Below, piece after piece: positions 21,381 to 30,943 of a stretch of DNA of 64,000 nt (positions are counted from its first letter, which is position 1; the number at the start of each line of letters is the position of its first letter). Origin of the DNA: a candidate division Zixibacteria bacterium SM23_81 (GTDB lineage Bacteria; SM23-81); contig LJUY01000002.1 in assembly GCA_001304015.1 (NCBI GenBank), positions 68,299 through 132,298 on the forward strand, written 5' to 3'. The translations under genes were made by a program, and so were the position numbers. The notes under the pieces are model-generated. The model searched no databases. It was not told the DNA's origin and was given only the letters and a program-made list of their open reading frames with translations.

Positions 21381-22711
21381 GGAAAGGCGCTTTCATATCC
21401 CTCATCTAACCTCACCAACTCACCGATCAGTGGCCTTGGAGGGGAGGGATTTTCAGAAACGGTCAGCGCCTCCAGAAGCTGACTCAGGGCGGCCTGACCC
21501 CTATTGGCGTCGTTAGCCAACACCACCCCAACCGCTTCTCCACAAGAGACGGCATCCCCCACCTTTTTCATAAAGCGAATACCCACCGCCGGATCTACTT
21601 TGTCATTGAGAGTTGCCCTACCGGCGCCCAGCTGCACACAGGCGCTGCCAACCTTTCCGGCGTCGAGGACCTGAACATATCCCTTGGCCGGACTCTTCAG
21701 TTCTATGGTCAACTTGGCCTGGGGAAGCAAACCGAAATCATCTACCACCCTGGCATCCCCCCCCTGCCGATGAACCAGGGTCTTGAACTTCTCCAAACCT
21801 TCTCCGGAGTCCAGGATGGACCGGAGCTTCTTTTCGGCTTCCAGATGTGTTTGAGCTGCACCTCCCAGCATGAGCATTTGCGCCCCCAAGGCCATAGTCA
21901 CTTGAACCACATCCTCCGAACCCTGTCCTCGTAAACACTCGATGGCTTCCATCACCTCCACAGCATTTCCCACCGACCAGCCCAGGGGTTGATCCATGTG
22001 AGTCAGCAGAGCCACAGTTCGTCGACCCATAGCATGACCAATTCTGGTTAGCATCTCGGCGAGCTCTCGTGCTTCCCCAGCGTTTGTCACCACAGCTCCC
22101 CGACCCACTTTGACATCAAAGACTAGAGCTTTGGGTCCAGCAGCTAACTTCTTGCTCATGATACTGCTGGCAATCAGCGGCAGGCTGTTCACCGTGGCGG
22201 TCACATCCCTCAAGGCGTAGAGTTTACCATCTGCCGGGGCGATATTGTCACTCTGTCCCATGATGGCCACGCCCACTTGGATTACAGCGTCGACAAACTC
22301 CTGAGGATCCAAAGATGTTCGAAAACCGGGTATAGCCTCTAGCTTATCTAAAGTACCACCGGTATGGCCGAGCCCACGGCCGGAGAGCATAGGAACCGGT
22401 ACGCCGGCGGCGGCCACAAGAGGAGCCAGCACCAGAGACACCTTGTCCCCCACTCCCCCCGTGCTGTGTTTGTCCACAGTGATGGCAGTGATGGAGCTCA
22501 AGTCTAACACTTGGCCAGTATGTATCATGGCCTCGGTAAGGTGTATGACCTCCTCCCAAACCATACCTTTCAGGTAAATGGCCATGAGCAGGGCTGAAAC
22601 CTGATAGTCTGGGACTGTTCCCTGCACATATCCTGAAATGACGAATTCGATTTCCTCGGGTGATAGGCTCTCGCCGTCTCTTTTTTTGGCGATGATTTCA
22701 TAAACGCGCAT
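21377..22711 (-). CDS. deoA: Thymidine / pyrimidine-nucleoside phosphorylase
   Basis: From the ATG at 22711 (AGGAAA upstream; a TTG at 22729 overlaps that site) the protein begins MRVYEIIAKKRDG, the typical start. Motifs of the family are DKHSTGGVGDK (phosphate and nucleoside binding) and the glycine-rich SGRGLGHTGGTLDKLE. It cleaves pyrimidine nucleosides with phosphate, releasing (deoxy)ribose-1-phosphate, which the neighbouring deoB product converts to the 5-phosphate. Thymidine versus broader specificity cannot be decided. It is about 110 bp downstream of deoB. Confidence 0.94.
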   Translation of the reverse strand: MRVYEIIAKKRDGESLSPEEIEFVISGYVQGTVPDYQVSALLMAIYLKGMVWEEVIHLTEAMIHTGQVLDLSSITAITVDKHSTGGVGDKVSLVLAPLVAAAGVPVPMLSGRGLGHTGGTLDKLEAIPGFRTSLDPQEFVDAVIQVGVAIMGQSDNIAPADGKLYALRDVTATVNSLPLIASSIMSKKLAAGPKALVFDVKVGRGAVVTNAGEARELAEMLTRIGHAMGRRTVALLTHMDQPLGWSVGNAVEVMEAIECLRGQGSEDVVQVTMALGAQMLMLGGAAQTHLEAEKKLRSILDSGEGLEKFKTLVHRQGGDARVVDDFGLLPQAKLTIELKSPAKGYVQVLDAGKVGSACVQLGAGRATLNDKVDPAVGIRFMKKVGDAVSCGEAVGVVLANDANRGQAALSQLLEALTVSENPSPPRPLIGELVRLDEGYESAFP

Positions 22712-22820
22712 GGAATTTCCTGTGCTCAAAAGGAGCTAACGCCCCAGGAATCGCCCCCGGCAAATGAGTTTCTGCAATATGCGGGGGATCCTTGAGGTCC
22801 CATCTCAGCGGGGTCCTCAC

Positions 22821-24011
22821 TTACTGGCCTGATCCCGCGATCTTGCCCCAAAAACTTTGTCCCTGTCCAGTTCCCGGCAATTGAAAAAACTCCGCTACGG
22901 TGGCGGCTACATCGGCGAAGGAGCCTCTGACGCCGAGAGGCACACCCTTCTTCACATTGGGCCCATAGGCCAACAGAGGCACGTATTCCCGAGAATGGTC
23001 CGTGCTGGGCGTGGTGGGGTCATTGCCATGGTCGGCGGTGATGATCAATAGATCCTCGGTTTGCATCAAGGGAAGGATGTGACCGAGCTGGACATCAAAA
23101 TCCTTCAAACCCTGGGCATAAGCCTGGGGATTATTACGGTGTCCCCAGAGCATATCGAAATCCACCAGGTTGACCAGGATGGCTCCACCCGTGACCAATC
23201 CCATCTGTTCCCGCAGCCGCACCATGGTTTCCTGGTTGCTCTTGGTGTGGATAGCCTGGGTTATGCCCCTACCGGCGAACAGGTCTTCGATCTTGCCGAT
23301 GCCCACCACGGGCAGATTCGCTTCCTTCAGCTGGTCTAAAAGGGTCGGGCTTGGCGGGTACAGAGAAAAATCCTTCCTGTTGGCCGTCCGAGTGAAATTG
23401 CCCCTCTGGCCCACAAAAGGTCTGGCAATTACCCTTCCCACGGCGTGCTTCCCGGTCAGCTGTTCACGGGCTACCTCACAAATACGGTAGAGCTCATCCA
23501 GGGGTATGACCTCCTCGTGAGCGGCAACTTGAAACACGCTATCCGCGGAGGTGTAGACGATGGGCTTTCCCGTGACGACGTGTTCCTGGCCAAGTTCCTG
23601 GATGATGACCGTCCCGGAGGCGGTTTTATTGCCCAGGGTCTCTCGCCCGATGGCTTCTTGAAAAGGTTCCATCACCTCGGGGGGAAAACCGTCGGGATAT
23701 GTGGGCAAAGGCCGCTCCGTCACAAGGCCCATCAATTCCCAGTGTCCAGAGATGCTGTCTTTCCCCACGGACTTTTCGGCCATTTTGCCGAAATTCCCCG
23801 TGGGATTAGCCACCCGTGGCACCCCCAAGATGGGCGCGATGTTCCCCAATCCCAAACTTCCCAAATTGGGCACCTGTAAACCGCCTGCCACCCGGGCTGT
23901 GTTGACTAGCGTGTTACTTCCTTGATCTGAATAAAGATGGGCATCAGGAAGCTCTCCAATGCCCACGCTATCTAGGACGATGAGGATGAATCGCCGTGAG
24001 TCTCCGCTCAT
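22821..24011 (-). CDS. deoB: Phosphopentomutase
   Basis: 396 residues of the alkaline-phosphatase-like metalloenzyme family. N-terminal metal site [17 protein letters not shown], the phosphorylated-Thr region [13 protein letters not shown] (about residue 155), and C-terminal metal ligands [17 protein letters not shown] are present. It moves phosphate from C1 to C5 of (deoxy)ribose, linking nucleoside breakdown to the pentose pool together with deoA. Its start overlaps the slipin stop by 4 bp. The deoC aldolase is not in the window. Confidence 0.96.
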   Translation of the reverse strand: MSGDSRRFILIVLDSVGIGELPDAHLYSDQGSNTLVNTARVAGGLQVPNLGSLGLGNIAPILGVPRVANPTGNFGKMAEKSVGKDSISGHWELMGLVTERPLPTYPDGFPPEVMEPFQEAIGRETLGNKTASGTVIIQELGQEHVVTGKPIVYTSADSVFQVAAHEEVIPLDELYRICEVAREQLTGKHAVGRVIARPFVGQRGNFTRTANRKDFSLYPPSPTLLDQLKEANLPVVGIGKIEDLFAGRGITQAIHTKSNQETMVRLREQMGLVTGGAILVNLVDFDMLWGHRNNPQAYAQGLKDFDVQLGHILPLMQTEDLLIITADHGNDPTTPSTDHSREYVPLLAYGPNVKKGVPLGVRGSFADVAATVAEFFQLPGTGQGQSFWGKIAGSGQ

Positions 24012-24772
24012 TTCTCCTGATCCGCCTTACCCATCATCAGTTTCTGAAACGGCTTGAACAAATCGATGGGCACGGGAAAAACGATGGTGGAGTTGTTCTC
24101 CGCGGCCACTTCCGATAAGGTCTGCAGATACCTGAGCTGTAGAGCCATAGGGTGATCTCCGATCACCGTGGCCGCCTCAGCCAATTTCTGAGAAGCTTGA
24201 AACTCGCCCAGGGCATTGATCACCTTGGCCCGACGATCCCGCTCCGCCTCAGCCTGTCGTGCCATGGCCCTTTGCATCTCCTGGGGCAGATCCACGTGCT
24301 TGATCTCCACGGTGCCCACCTTGATGCCCCACGGATCGGTAAGCTTATCCAGAATGGTCTGCAGCTCCTTGTTGATTTTATCCCTGGCCGCGAGGAGCTC
24401 ATCTAACTCAGCCTGACCGAGCACGCTCCTCAGAGTCGTCTGGGCTAGCTGAGAGGTGGCGTAGAGGTAGTTCTCCACCTCCACGATGGCCTTCTCTGGC
24501 TCCATGACTCGAAAGTAGACCACGGCGTTTACCTTGACGGAGACGTTATCCTTGGTGATGACATCCTGCGGCGGTACGTCCATGGCCACGGTGCGCAAGC
24601 TGACCCGATTCATCTTGTCCACCAAAGGAATGAGCAGGATCAAGCCAGGCCCCTTCGCTCCCACCAGCCGTCCGAGCCGAAAGATAACCCCTCGTTCATA
24701 CTCTCGCAGAACTCTGATTGCGCTGGCCAAGATGAAGATAGCCACGACCAATAGAGGAAATAGGAAAGGCAT
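24008..24772 (-). CDS. Slipin (stomatin/prohibitin-family SPFH protein)
   Basis: 254 residues. A short N-terminal membrane segment ([18 protein letters not shown]) is followed by an SPFH/Band 7 domain beginning [13 protein letters not shown], with the typical [16 protein letters not shown] and a C-terminal helical [14 protein letters not shown] region that drives oligomerisation. Slipins form membrane rings and are nearly always coupled to an NfeD protease, encoded here one base upstream. Probable role: membrane-microdomain or membrane-protein quality control. It overlaps deoB by 4 bp. Confidence 0.94.
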   Translation of the reverse strand: MPFLFPLLVVAIFILASAIRVLREYERGVIFRLGRLVGAKGPGLILLIPLVDKMNRVSLRTVAMDVPPQDVITKDNVSVKVNAVVYFRVMEPEKAIVEVENYLYATSQLAQTTLRSVLGQAELDELLAARDKINKELQTILDKLTDPWGIKVGTVEIKHVDLPQEMQRAMARQAEAERDRRAKVINALGEFQASQKLAEAATVIGDHPMALQLRYLQTLSEVAAENNSTIVFPVPIDLFKPFQKLMMGKADQEK

Positions 24773-24773
24773 T

Positions 24774-26087
24774 TCATCCCTCCTGTTCAGTGAGCTTCAC
24801 AACTTTCAGCTTAAGATGGTCTACGGCGACCACCTTCACCTTCTCGCCCTTCTTCACCACGTTCTGACATTCGGCGTTCCACAGCTCGCCATGGAGGAAA
24901 ATCTTGCCCTCGGGAGCCAGCCTCGTCTCGGCCACACCGATTTCCCCGATGAGCCCCCTTTTGCCCGTGGTGGGCTTGCGCAAACGGGCTTTAAGGGCCA
25001 TGCCCAAGGCAAAGAGAAAAAAGGCAGCCGTGGCCAAGGTCACGAGCAGGATAATCTGCCAGGAGATACGCAAATACGGCGATGGCGAGCCGATAAGCAT
25101 AAGAGACCCCAATATCATGGCGATAATCCCCCCGGTGGTGAGGAAACCAAAGGTGGGCGTGAGCACCTCGGCCACAAAAAGAATGATGGCGAACAAAATC
25201 AGCAACAGTCCGGCGTAGTTGATGGGCAACACCTGAAAAGCAAAGAAAGCCAAGATAATGCAGATGCCGCCCACGATGCCCGGCAGGAAAGCCCCCGGGT
25301 TGGAGAGCTCAAAGAAGAGACCGTAAAAACCGAGAATCAAAAGGATATAGGCCACGTTTGGGTTAGATATGATGTTCAGGACCCGGTAGCGAAAACCTAG
25401 ATCGATTCTCCTGATCTCGGCGCCCTTGGTCTCCAGGGTGACCTGTCCCTGGGTCGTCTCCACCTGACGCCCATGGATAGCGTCCAGGAGTTGACCCAAA
25501 TCCTGGCAGATCAGGTCCACAACGCCCAGCTCCAGGGCCTTCTCTGCCGTCACCGACTGGCTCTCCCGAACGGCGCTCTCGGCCCAATCGGCATTGCGCC
25601 CCCTTTCGGTGGCGATGCCCCTGATGTAGGAAACAGCGTCGTTGGTGACTTTTTCCTTCATCTCCTCTTCCATCTTCTGGCCCATGGTCACGGGATGGGC
25701 CGCTCCGATGTTGGTTCCCGGAGCCATAACCGCCAGATGTGCCGCCAGAGTGATGAACACTCCAGCGGAGGCGTCCTGGGCACCAGACGGAAAAACGTAC
25801 ACGACCACCGGAATGGGGGCATTCATCAATTTTTTAACGATAGACCGCATGGACTCCATCAGTCCACCGGGAGTGTCCAATTCCACGATGAGACAGTGGG
25901 AACCATCCCGGTGGGCACGGTCTATGCTCTCCTCGATGTACCGAGCGGCTACCGGGCTGATGGCCCCCTCAACTCGAATGATGTCTACGCTTTGTATGGC
26001 AAAGACGGTGGCGCTGAAGACCAGGACCAATAGGCCGAAGAGAGAAATCCCTAGGATCTTTCTCTGCCAAAAATGTTTCTGCAACAA
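24774..26087 (-). CDS. nfeD: NfeD-type membrane-bound ClpP-class serine protease
   Basis: 437 residues. A signal-like helix (about 12-30) is followed by a ClpP-class protease domain with PGGLMESM and the catalytic serine in GAQDASAG, then four or five membrane helices (about 235-375) and a C-terminal OB-fold NfeD domain (about 380-435, [14 protein letters not shown]). This is the full-length form, paired with slipin in an operon. Known relatives cut stomatin-like proteins near their C-terminus. It lies 13 bp from the aldehyde dehydrogenase gene upstream, so all may share one transcript. Confidence 0.94.
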   Translation of the reverse strand: MLQKHFWQRKILGISLFGLLVLVFSATVFAIQSVDIIRVEGAISPVAARYIEESIDRAHRDGSHCLIVELDTPGGLMESMRSIVKKLMNAPIPVVVYVFPSGAQDASAGVFITLAAHLAVMAPGTNIGAAHPVTMGQKMEEEMKEKVTNDAVSYIRGIATERGRNADWAESAVRESQSVTAEKALELGVVDLICQDLGQLLDAIHGRQVETTQGQVTLETKGAEIRRIDLGFRYRVLNIISNPNVAYILLILGFYGLFFELSNPGAFLPGIVGGICIILAFFAFQVLPINYAGLLLILFAIILFVAEVLTPTFGFLTTGGIIAMILGSLMLIGSPSPYLRISWQIILLVTLATAAFFLFALGMALKARLRKPTTGKRGLIGEIGVAETRLAPEGKIFLHGELWNAECQNVVKKGEKVKVVAVDHLKLKVVKLTEQEG

Positions 26088-26100
26088 TCCCGTTTACTCC

Positions 26101-27513
26101 TCAGGTTTGAAAACAGACCAGCCGAATTTCGGTCATCTCCTCAACGGCGTACTTTAATCCCTCTCGACCCAGCCCACTCCCCTTCACGCCTCCGTAAGGC
26201 ATGTGATCCACTCGAAAGGTGGGAACCTCGTTGATCATTACTCCACCCACCTGAATTCTTTTGGCCGCCTCCAGAGCAGCAGCCAGGTCCTTTGTGAAGA
26301 TACCCCCCTGTAGCCCATACTGAGAATCGTTTACCAGAGTTATGGCATGATCGAGATCGTCCACGGCATTGATCACCACCAGGGGGGCAAAGGCTTCTTC
26401 ACAGCAAACCCGACAGTCGCCAGGGACATTCTGCAAGACTGTCGGCCAGAGCAGAGAACCCTCCCGCTGGCCACCGCAGACCCGTTCTCCTCCTCGGTCC
26501 AAGGCCTCCTGAATCCAGCTCTCGGCCCTCTCCGCAGCGGAAATGGAGATCATGGGCCCCACTTGTGTGCTATCTTCCAGAGGGTTGCCCACTCGCAATT
26601 TCTCGGTCCTGGAGGCCACTTCCCTGACCACATCCTCAAACACCTCTCTATGCACATAGACTCGCTGAACAGATATACACACTTGCCCCGCCAGGGCAAA
26701 AGCACCGGCTGTGATCCGGTCGGCAGCCCTCTCCAGATCGGCATCCTCCATGACGATCACCGCTGAGTTGGATCCCAGCTCCAGGGTGGCCTTCTTCAGG
26801 CCGGCGTGGGCCATAAGCCTTTTGCCCACCTCCAAGCTTCCCGTAAAGGAGATCATCCTCCCGCGGTCATCGGCCACGAGAGCATCGCCAATTTCTCCAC
26901 CGTAGCCAGTGATTAGATTGAGAGCCTCATTGGGGAGACCCGCCTCCAAGATGATGCGTCCCAGCATCACATCGGCCAGAGGGGTATCTGTGGCTGGTTT
27001 CAGGACCACGCTGTTGCCCGCGGCCAGGGCCGGGGCTACCTTATGGGCAGCCAGATTCACTGGGAAGTTAAAGGGGGTGATGGCCACCACTACCCCCACG
27101 GGAACCCTGATGGTAAATCCCAACTTGTTTTCCCCCCCAGGGGCGGCGTCCATAGGAACACTTTCTCCATAAATCCTCTTCGCCTCCTCGGCCGCAAAGG
27201 TAAAGGTTTGAATCGTTCGGGAAACCTCACCCCGAGCCTCCCGAATAGTCTTCCCCACCTCCTGAGTCATGGTTTGTGCCAACTCCTCCGCCTGTGCCGT
27301 GATACCTTCGGCAGCTCGCTGGAGGATCTGGTAACGCTCTTGAGCGGACAGCTTGGCCATCTGCTCTGCACCCCTGACGGCGCTGGCCATGGCATGGTCC
27401 ACATCTTGCAGGTCTGATCTGGGCACCTGATCGATGATTTCTTCATTGAAGGGATTCGTCACCGGTATGGTCTCATCTTTCCCTACCCACTTGCCACCTA
27501 ACAGCATCTCCAT
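26101..27513 (-). CDS. NAD(P)-dependent aldehyde dehydrogenase
   Basis: 470 residues from the ATG at 27513 (GGGAGG upstream; the longer frame to 27528 starts inside that site). It has the Rossmann motif FTGSLEVGK, the glutamate block TLELGSN and the catalytic cysteine in GQVCISVQRV. The GQVCISVQRV form resembles the group holding lactaldehyde, sulfoacetaldehyde and non-phosphorylating glyceraldehyde-3-phosphate dehydrogenases, so a small hydroxy-aldehyde is a reasonable substrate guess. It precedes nfeD by 13 bp; a metabolic link is not evident. Confidence 0.9.
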   Translation of the reverse strand: MEMLLGGKWVGKDETIPVTNPFNEEIIDQVPRSDLQDVDHAMASAVRGAEQMAKLSAQERYQILQRAAEGITAQAEELAQTMTQEVGKTIREARGEVSRTIQTFTFAAEEAKRIYGESVPMDAAPGGENKLGFTIRVPVGVVVAITPFNFPVNLAAHKVAPALAAGNSVVLKPATDTPLADVMLGRIILEAGLPNEALNLITGYGGEIGDALVADDRGRMISFTGSLEVGKRLMAHAGLKKATLELGSNSAVIVMEDADLERAADRITAGAFALAGQVCISVQRVYVHREVFEDVVREVASRTEKLRVGNPLEDSTQVGPMISISAAERAESWIQEALDRGGERVCGGQREGSLLWPTVLQNVPGDCRVCCEEAFAPLVVINAVDDLDHAITLVNDSQYGLQGGIFTKDLAAALEAAKRIQVGGVMINEVPTFRVDHMPYGGVKGSGLGREGLKYAVEEMTEIRLVCFQT

Positions 27514-27583
27514 CCGTACACCTCCCAAAGTCCCAAGGAGAAGCTCATCTATGTCGGCTCGCTCTCATCCTTCCAGACGAAGC

Positions 27584-29227
27584 TTATCCCCACCACACCT
27601 CGTCGTTCTGGCCAACGACGAAAACCTGATTACGCCCACTCTTCTTGGCCGTATAAAGGGCCTCATCGGCCCTCTCCACCAGATCTTTTCCGTTATCAGC
27701 GTCCTCCGGGTAACTGGCCACCCCTATACTGACCGTCAGCCGCTTCTGCGGTTGGAGCTGTCCGTGAGGAAATTTGTAATCCCCAATCTTCTTGCGGATT
27801 CTCTCGGCCACCTTCCAGGCACCCATTTTGTTTGTCTCAGTGAGGATGATGGCGAATTCCTCGCCACCATAACGAGCCAGGATATCGATGTCCCTGATCT
27901 CGGCCTTAATCAGCTGTGCTATGATTCTGAGGATTTTATCTCCCGTGGGATGTCCACACACATCGTTGTAATGTTTGAAGAAGTCGATATCCAACATGAT
28001 CACCGAGAAGCTCCGATGGTGACGATGGCTACGGCTCTCCTCGTCCCTCAAGCGTTCCTGAAAATGCCTGTGATTGAAGAGTTTCGTAAGACCGTCGGTG
28101 ATGGAGTGCTGCTTGGCATTCTGGTAAGCCCGGGCATTTCCCAGGGCCATGGAGACCTGATCGCTCAGAGCACCCCAGAACAGCTCATCGTAGTCGCCAA
28201 AGGCGGTATCCCCTTGGCTCATCAACATCAACAGGCCGATGAGTTTTTCCTGCACCTTTAAGGGAAGCAAAGCAGTAAATCCACCCTTTTGGGAGGATTC
28301 CTCTTCCTTGTGATGGAGACTAAGCTCTGCTGAGATCACCGGCCTGCCCTTTTCGACCACTTGTTGAATCAAACCTTCCGCTTCGGCTAGCTTGGCCAGC
28401 AGAACGCGAGAATCGCCTTTGGGCGCTCCTTCAGTCCACTCCTCTCGCTCCTCATCCCACAGCAATATGGCGCATTGTCGACATTTCAGACGTGCTTTAA
28501 CGACCTCCACTATTCTTTCCAGCAAAAGATCAAATTCCAGGAAGCTCCCGATTTCCCTGCTGATTTCGCAGAGGATATTCAAGCCTTTGGCCGGAACCCT
28601 GGGTGGTTCGGGAAGCGTCAGGTTCTGGAGAGCCTGAGTCGCCTGGATGGCGAATAATTCCAAGAGAGCGATGGTCTGAGCATCTGGTCCTTGCCCATCG
28701 AGAGGTCCATCTACGGACATCACACCCAGCAGTTTTCCGTCGGTCCGAACCAGAGGAGTAAAAAGAGTGCCATCGGGATACCTGCTGGTTCGATGAGCGG
28801 ATTGCCCCTCCATTTTCAGATCAGATTTCGGGGCAGTGCCCTGCTGGTTGTTGATGAAATAGGAGTTGCTGATTTTATGCTCATCCTGAAAAAACTGGAA
28901 AAAGTAATCCTCCGGCACCCGCTGCCCTTTAAACCTCTGAAATACCTCCTGGCTCAATCCCGCCTGGGCTTTTCGTATAAACATGTGGTGATCCCTGTCA
29001 TATAGGCTGATGAGCACTCGCCGAAATCCCAGGCTGCGTTGCACCGCTTGGGCCACTTGATCCAGAAGATCTTCCAGTTCGAGCTGCCGACCAAGGACCT
29101 GGCTGAGATTTTGGATCTCACTCAGCCAGCGAGTCTGTGCCTCCAGTTGGGCATTTTTTCTCTCTAGCTCCTGACGAAGCGTATCCAAAGATCGAAAGTC
29201 CACCTTTTCTCCTTCCCGCTGGGCCAT
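27584..29227 (-). CDS. GAF-GAF-GGDEF diguanylate cyclase
   Basis: 547 residues from the ATG at 29227, which has GGAGGA 10 bases upstream (a longer frame to 29368 would run through the promoter). A short coiled coil (about 10-45) precedes two GAF sensory domains (about 40-190 and 205-370) and a C-terminal GGDEF domain with an intact GGEEF active site (ARYGGEEFAIIL). It should make c-di-GMP in the cytoplasm in response to an unknown GAF signal. No RxxD inhibitory site was confirmed. An HD-GYP gene with a c-di-GMP riboswitch lies about 21 kb away. Confidence 0.93.
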   Translation of the reverse strand: MAQREGEKVDFRSLDTLRQELERKNAQLEAQTRWLSEIQNLSQVLGRQLELEDLLDQVAQAVQRSLGFRRVLISLYDRDHHMFIRKAQAGLSQEVFQRFKGQRVPEDYFFQFFQDEHKISNSYFINNQQGTAPKSDLKMEGQSAHRTSRYPDGTLFTPLVRTDGKLLGVMSVDGPLDGQGPDAQTIALLELFAIQATQALQNLTLPEPPRVPAKGLNILCEISREIGSFLEFDLLLERIVEVVKARLKCRQCAILLWDEEREEWTEGAPKGDSRVLLAKLAEAEGLIQQVVEKGRPVISAELSLHHKEEESSQKGGFTALLPLKVQEKLIGLLMLMSQGDTAFGDYDELFWGALSDQVSMALGNARAYQNAKQHSITDGLTKLFNHRHFQERLRDEESRSHRHHRSFSVIMLDIDFFKHYNDVCGHPTGDKILRIIAQLIKAEIRDIDILARYGGEEFAIILTETNKMGAWKVAERIRKKIGDYKFPHGQLQPQKRLTVSIGVASYPEDADNGKDLVERADEALYTAKKSGRNQVFVVGQNDEVWWG

Positions 29228-29323
29228 TTTTCTAATTTTCCTCCTGCCAGTTGGGCGGCCCCCCAACGCTGAAAAAACCGGCCAGAGGATTACCCGTGCC
29301 CATCGCTCCTGAGGCTCACAAAA

Positions 29324-29352
29324 AACATACTCAATTCTAGCTCTCAATGCAA
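29324..29352 (-). promoter_or_regulatory. Promoter of the GGDEF gene
   Basis: Minus strand TTGCAT (29352-29347), 17-base spacer, TATGTT (29329-29324). The leader of about 90 nt contains a 6-bp hairpin (29250-29267) shortly before the ribosome site. Confidence 0.6.
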
Positions 29353-29361
29353 GCATTTTTC

Positions 29362-29390
29362 TTGACAAGAGGGGCCGGAATAGCTAGATT
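29362..29390 (+). promoter_or_regulatory. Promoter of mazG
   Basis: Plus strand TTGACA (29362-29367), 17-base spacer, TAGATT (29385-29390), about 35 bases before the ATG. It starts 10 bases beyond the -35 of the divergent GGDEF promoter. Confidence 0.78.
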
Positions 29391-29424
29391 CTTCATAGGT
29401 TCGCCGTTCAAACCCGGAGGATAC

Positions 29425-30246
29425 ATGTCTACCAAATTTGAACAGCTCAAAGAGATCATGCGTCGGTTGCGAGGACCGGGCGGCTGTCCATGGGACAGAG
29501 AGCAAACCCACTCGAGTCTGAGACCCTATCTCATCGAGGAGGCCTACGAAGCACTGGAGGCTATCGATGGCGCAGATGACCAAAAATTGGCCGAAGAGCT
29601 GGGTGATTTGCTTCTGCAGATCATCTTTCACAGCCAAATCGCACAAGAGGATGGCCGCTTCGACATCGAGGACGTCATCGCTGGTATCATCGAGAAATTG
29701 AAACGCAGACATCCCCACGTTTTCGGCGACAAGAAGGTCAAGGATAGCCGCGATGTCCTCATCGGATGGGAGAGGATCAAACAAGAGGAGAGGGAGAAAA
29801 AGAAAGGGTCCTCTATCCTGGACGGTGTCCCAGGGCAGCTGCCTGCCCTGCTGAAGGCTCACCGAGTACAGGAAAAGGTCTCACGAGTTGGCTTCGATTG
29901 GGAGCACATCGACCAGGTTTTCGCCAAGGTAGAAGAGGAGCTGGCCGAGTTCCGCTCCGCCTATCGGAAACACCACAGAGAACAGGTAGAGGAGGAACTG
30001 GGAGACATCCTCTTTGCCCTGGTCAACCTGTCCCGATACCTGGAAACAAGTTCAGAGGATGCCCTGCGCCGGACCATCGATAAGTTCATCGCCCGCTTTA
30101 AATATGTGGAATCGGCCCTCCAGCGCCAGGGATTGAATCCCAAAGAAGTGGGGCTTGAGGCAATGGATAAGTTGTGGGACGAGGCGAAATCCCGGGAATC
30201 TGGGAAACACCTTAAGGGCGGAAACACATCGCAAGGGAACCGATGA
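29425..30246 (+). CDS. mazG: MazG nucleoside triphosphate pyrophosphohydrolase
   Basis: 273 residues from the ATG at 29425 (GGAGG upstream), giving the MazG start with LRGPGGCPWDREQTH. Two MazG repeats are present: the first has EEAYEALEAI and EELGDLLLQIIFH, the second EEELAEF and EEELGDILFALVNLSR; both keep the EExxE...ExxD metal-binding pattern. It hydrolyses NTPs/dNTPs to monophosphates and pyrophosphate, cleaning damaged nucleotides or tuning (p)ppGpp. It is the full two-domain form. It is transcribed alone, divergently from the GGDEF gene. Confidence 0.95.
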   Translation: MSTKFEQLKEIMRRLRGPGGCPWDREQTHSSLRPYLIEEAYEALEAIDGADDQKLAEELGDLLLQIIFHSQIAQEDGRFDIEDVIAGIIEKLKRRHPHVFGDKKVKDSRDVLIGWERIKQEEREKKKGSSILDGVPGQLPALLKAHRVQEKVSRVGFDWEHIDQVFAKVEEELAEFRSAYRKHHREQVEEELGDILFALVNLSRYLETSSEDALRRTIDKFIARFKYVESALQRQGLNPKEVGLEAMDKLWDEAKSRESGKHLKGGNTSQGNR

Positions 30247-30837
30247 AAACAAAATCCTTTTCTCAAAGAGGGCCGAACCCAGGAGTACTGGGAAGCAAGG
30301 CATTCCTCAGTTGCTTGAGAAGGTTCTCGCTAAACATCCCGCCGCTCTGGCATGTATGCGGTCTTTTCTGGAAAAATCGCTCCATGACCCATACTGGACC
30401 CTATTCCATATAAGGGATCCGATTGACACCTCTCTTCAAAATCATCACGGGAACGTAGAGATCCCTCGCGTCAATTTCCCCGCCTCATAGAACCATCTCC
30501 CACCACCCCGATGTTAACCTCTCCCCCGAAGGAACTCGCCACCATCATGTCGATCTACTGATAGTCAAAGTGGTGCGGCTCCAAGCCAATCTTTCATCAC
30601 CTCCATCTGAGGATGGCCCCGAAACATATCCACAAGGTGATACCAACATCGACTACCTGGACACCTTCGGGATGACCGAGCTCTGGTCCAGGATGACCAT
30701 ATGTGCAAAATGTTGCAACTTTCTCCTCCAGGCCCTCGTGGCACTTGAGCACATCATTGAGGTTCGCGTATTACATAATTCCCTAAAAAATAAAATATTA
30801 CACGGATTTTCCGGTGTCATCTGGCAACCGGGCCTTT
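30247..30837 (+). other. Gene-poor stretch before the PEP-CTERM gene
   Basis: No convincing gene on either strand. Short open frames occur (for example plus 30155-30490) but lack ribosome sites and family-like sequence. The last 60 bases are AT-rich and lead into the sigma-54 promoter, so this stretch may hold activator-binding sites. A TTGCAA-type palindrome with AT flanks near 30715 is one possible site. Confidence 0.4.
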
Positions 30838-30853
30838 TGGCATGGTCCTTGCA
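30838..30853 (+). promoter_or_regulatory. Sigma-54 (RpoN) promoter of the PEP-CTERM gene
   Basis: TGGCATGGTCCTTGCA matches the -24/-12 consensus TGGCAC-N5-TTGCA at all but one position, with the essential GG and GC exactly 10 bases apart. It lies about 90 bases before the GTG start at 30944. PEP-CTERM genes in some bacteria are known to be RpoN-dependent. Confidence 0.8.
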
Positions 30854-30943
30854 TGATCATGATGATCAGCTCCTAGGTTTCCTGAAAAAGCTCTCCAACG
30901 CATCGACTGTCTTTGGGGAGCATGAAAAAGGAGGCTGGTTTCC

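Noticed and set aside
22730-22820. Hairpin between deoB and deoA (GAGG-A-CCC with GGG-A-CCTC)
   Set aside because: A mismatch in the stem and no T run, so not called a terminator.
29228-29368. 47-residue N-terminal extension of the GGDEF protein
   Set aside because: It would cross the gene's own promoter, and the ATG at 29227 has a good GGAGGA site.
30155-30490. Plus-strand frame of 111 codons after mazG
   Set aside because: It overlaps the mazG end in another frame, has no ribosome site and no family-like sequence.
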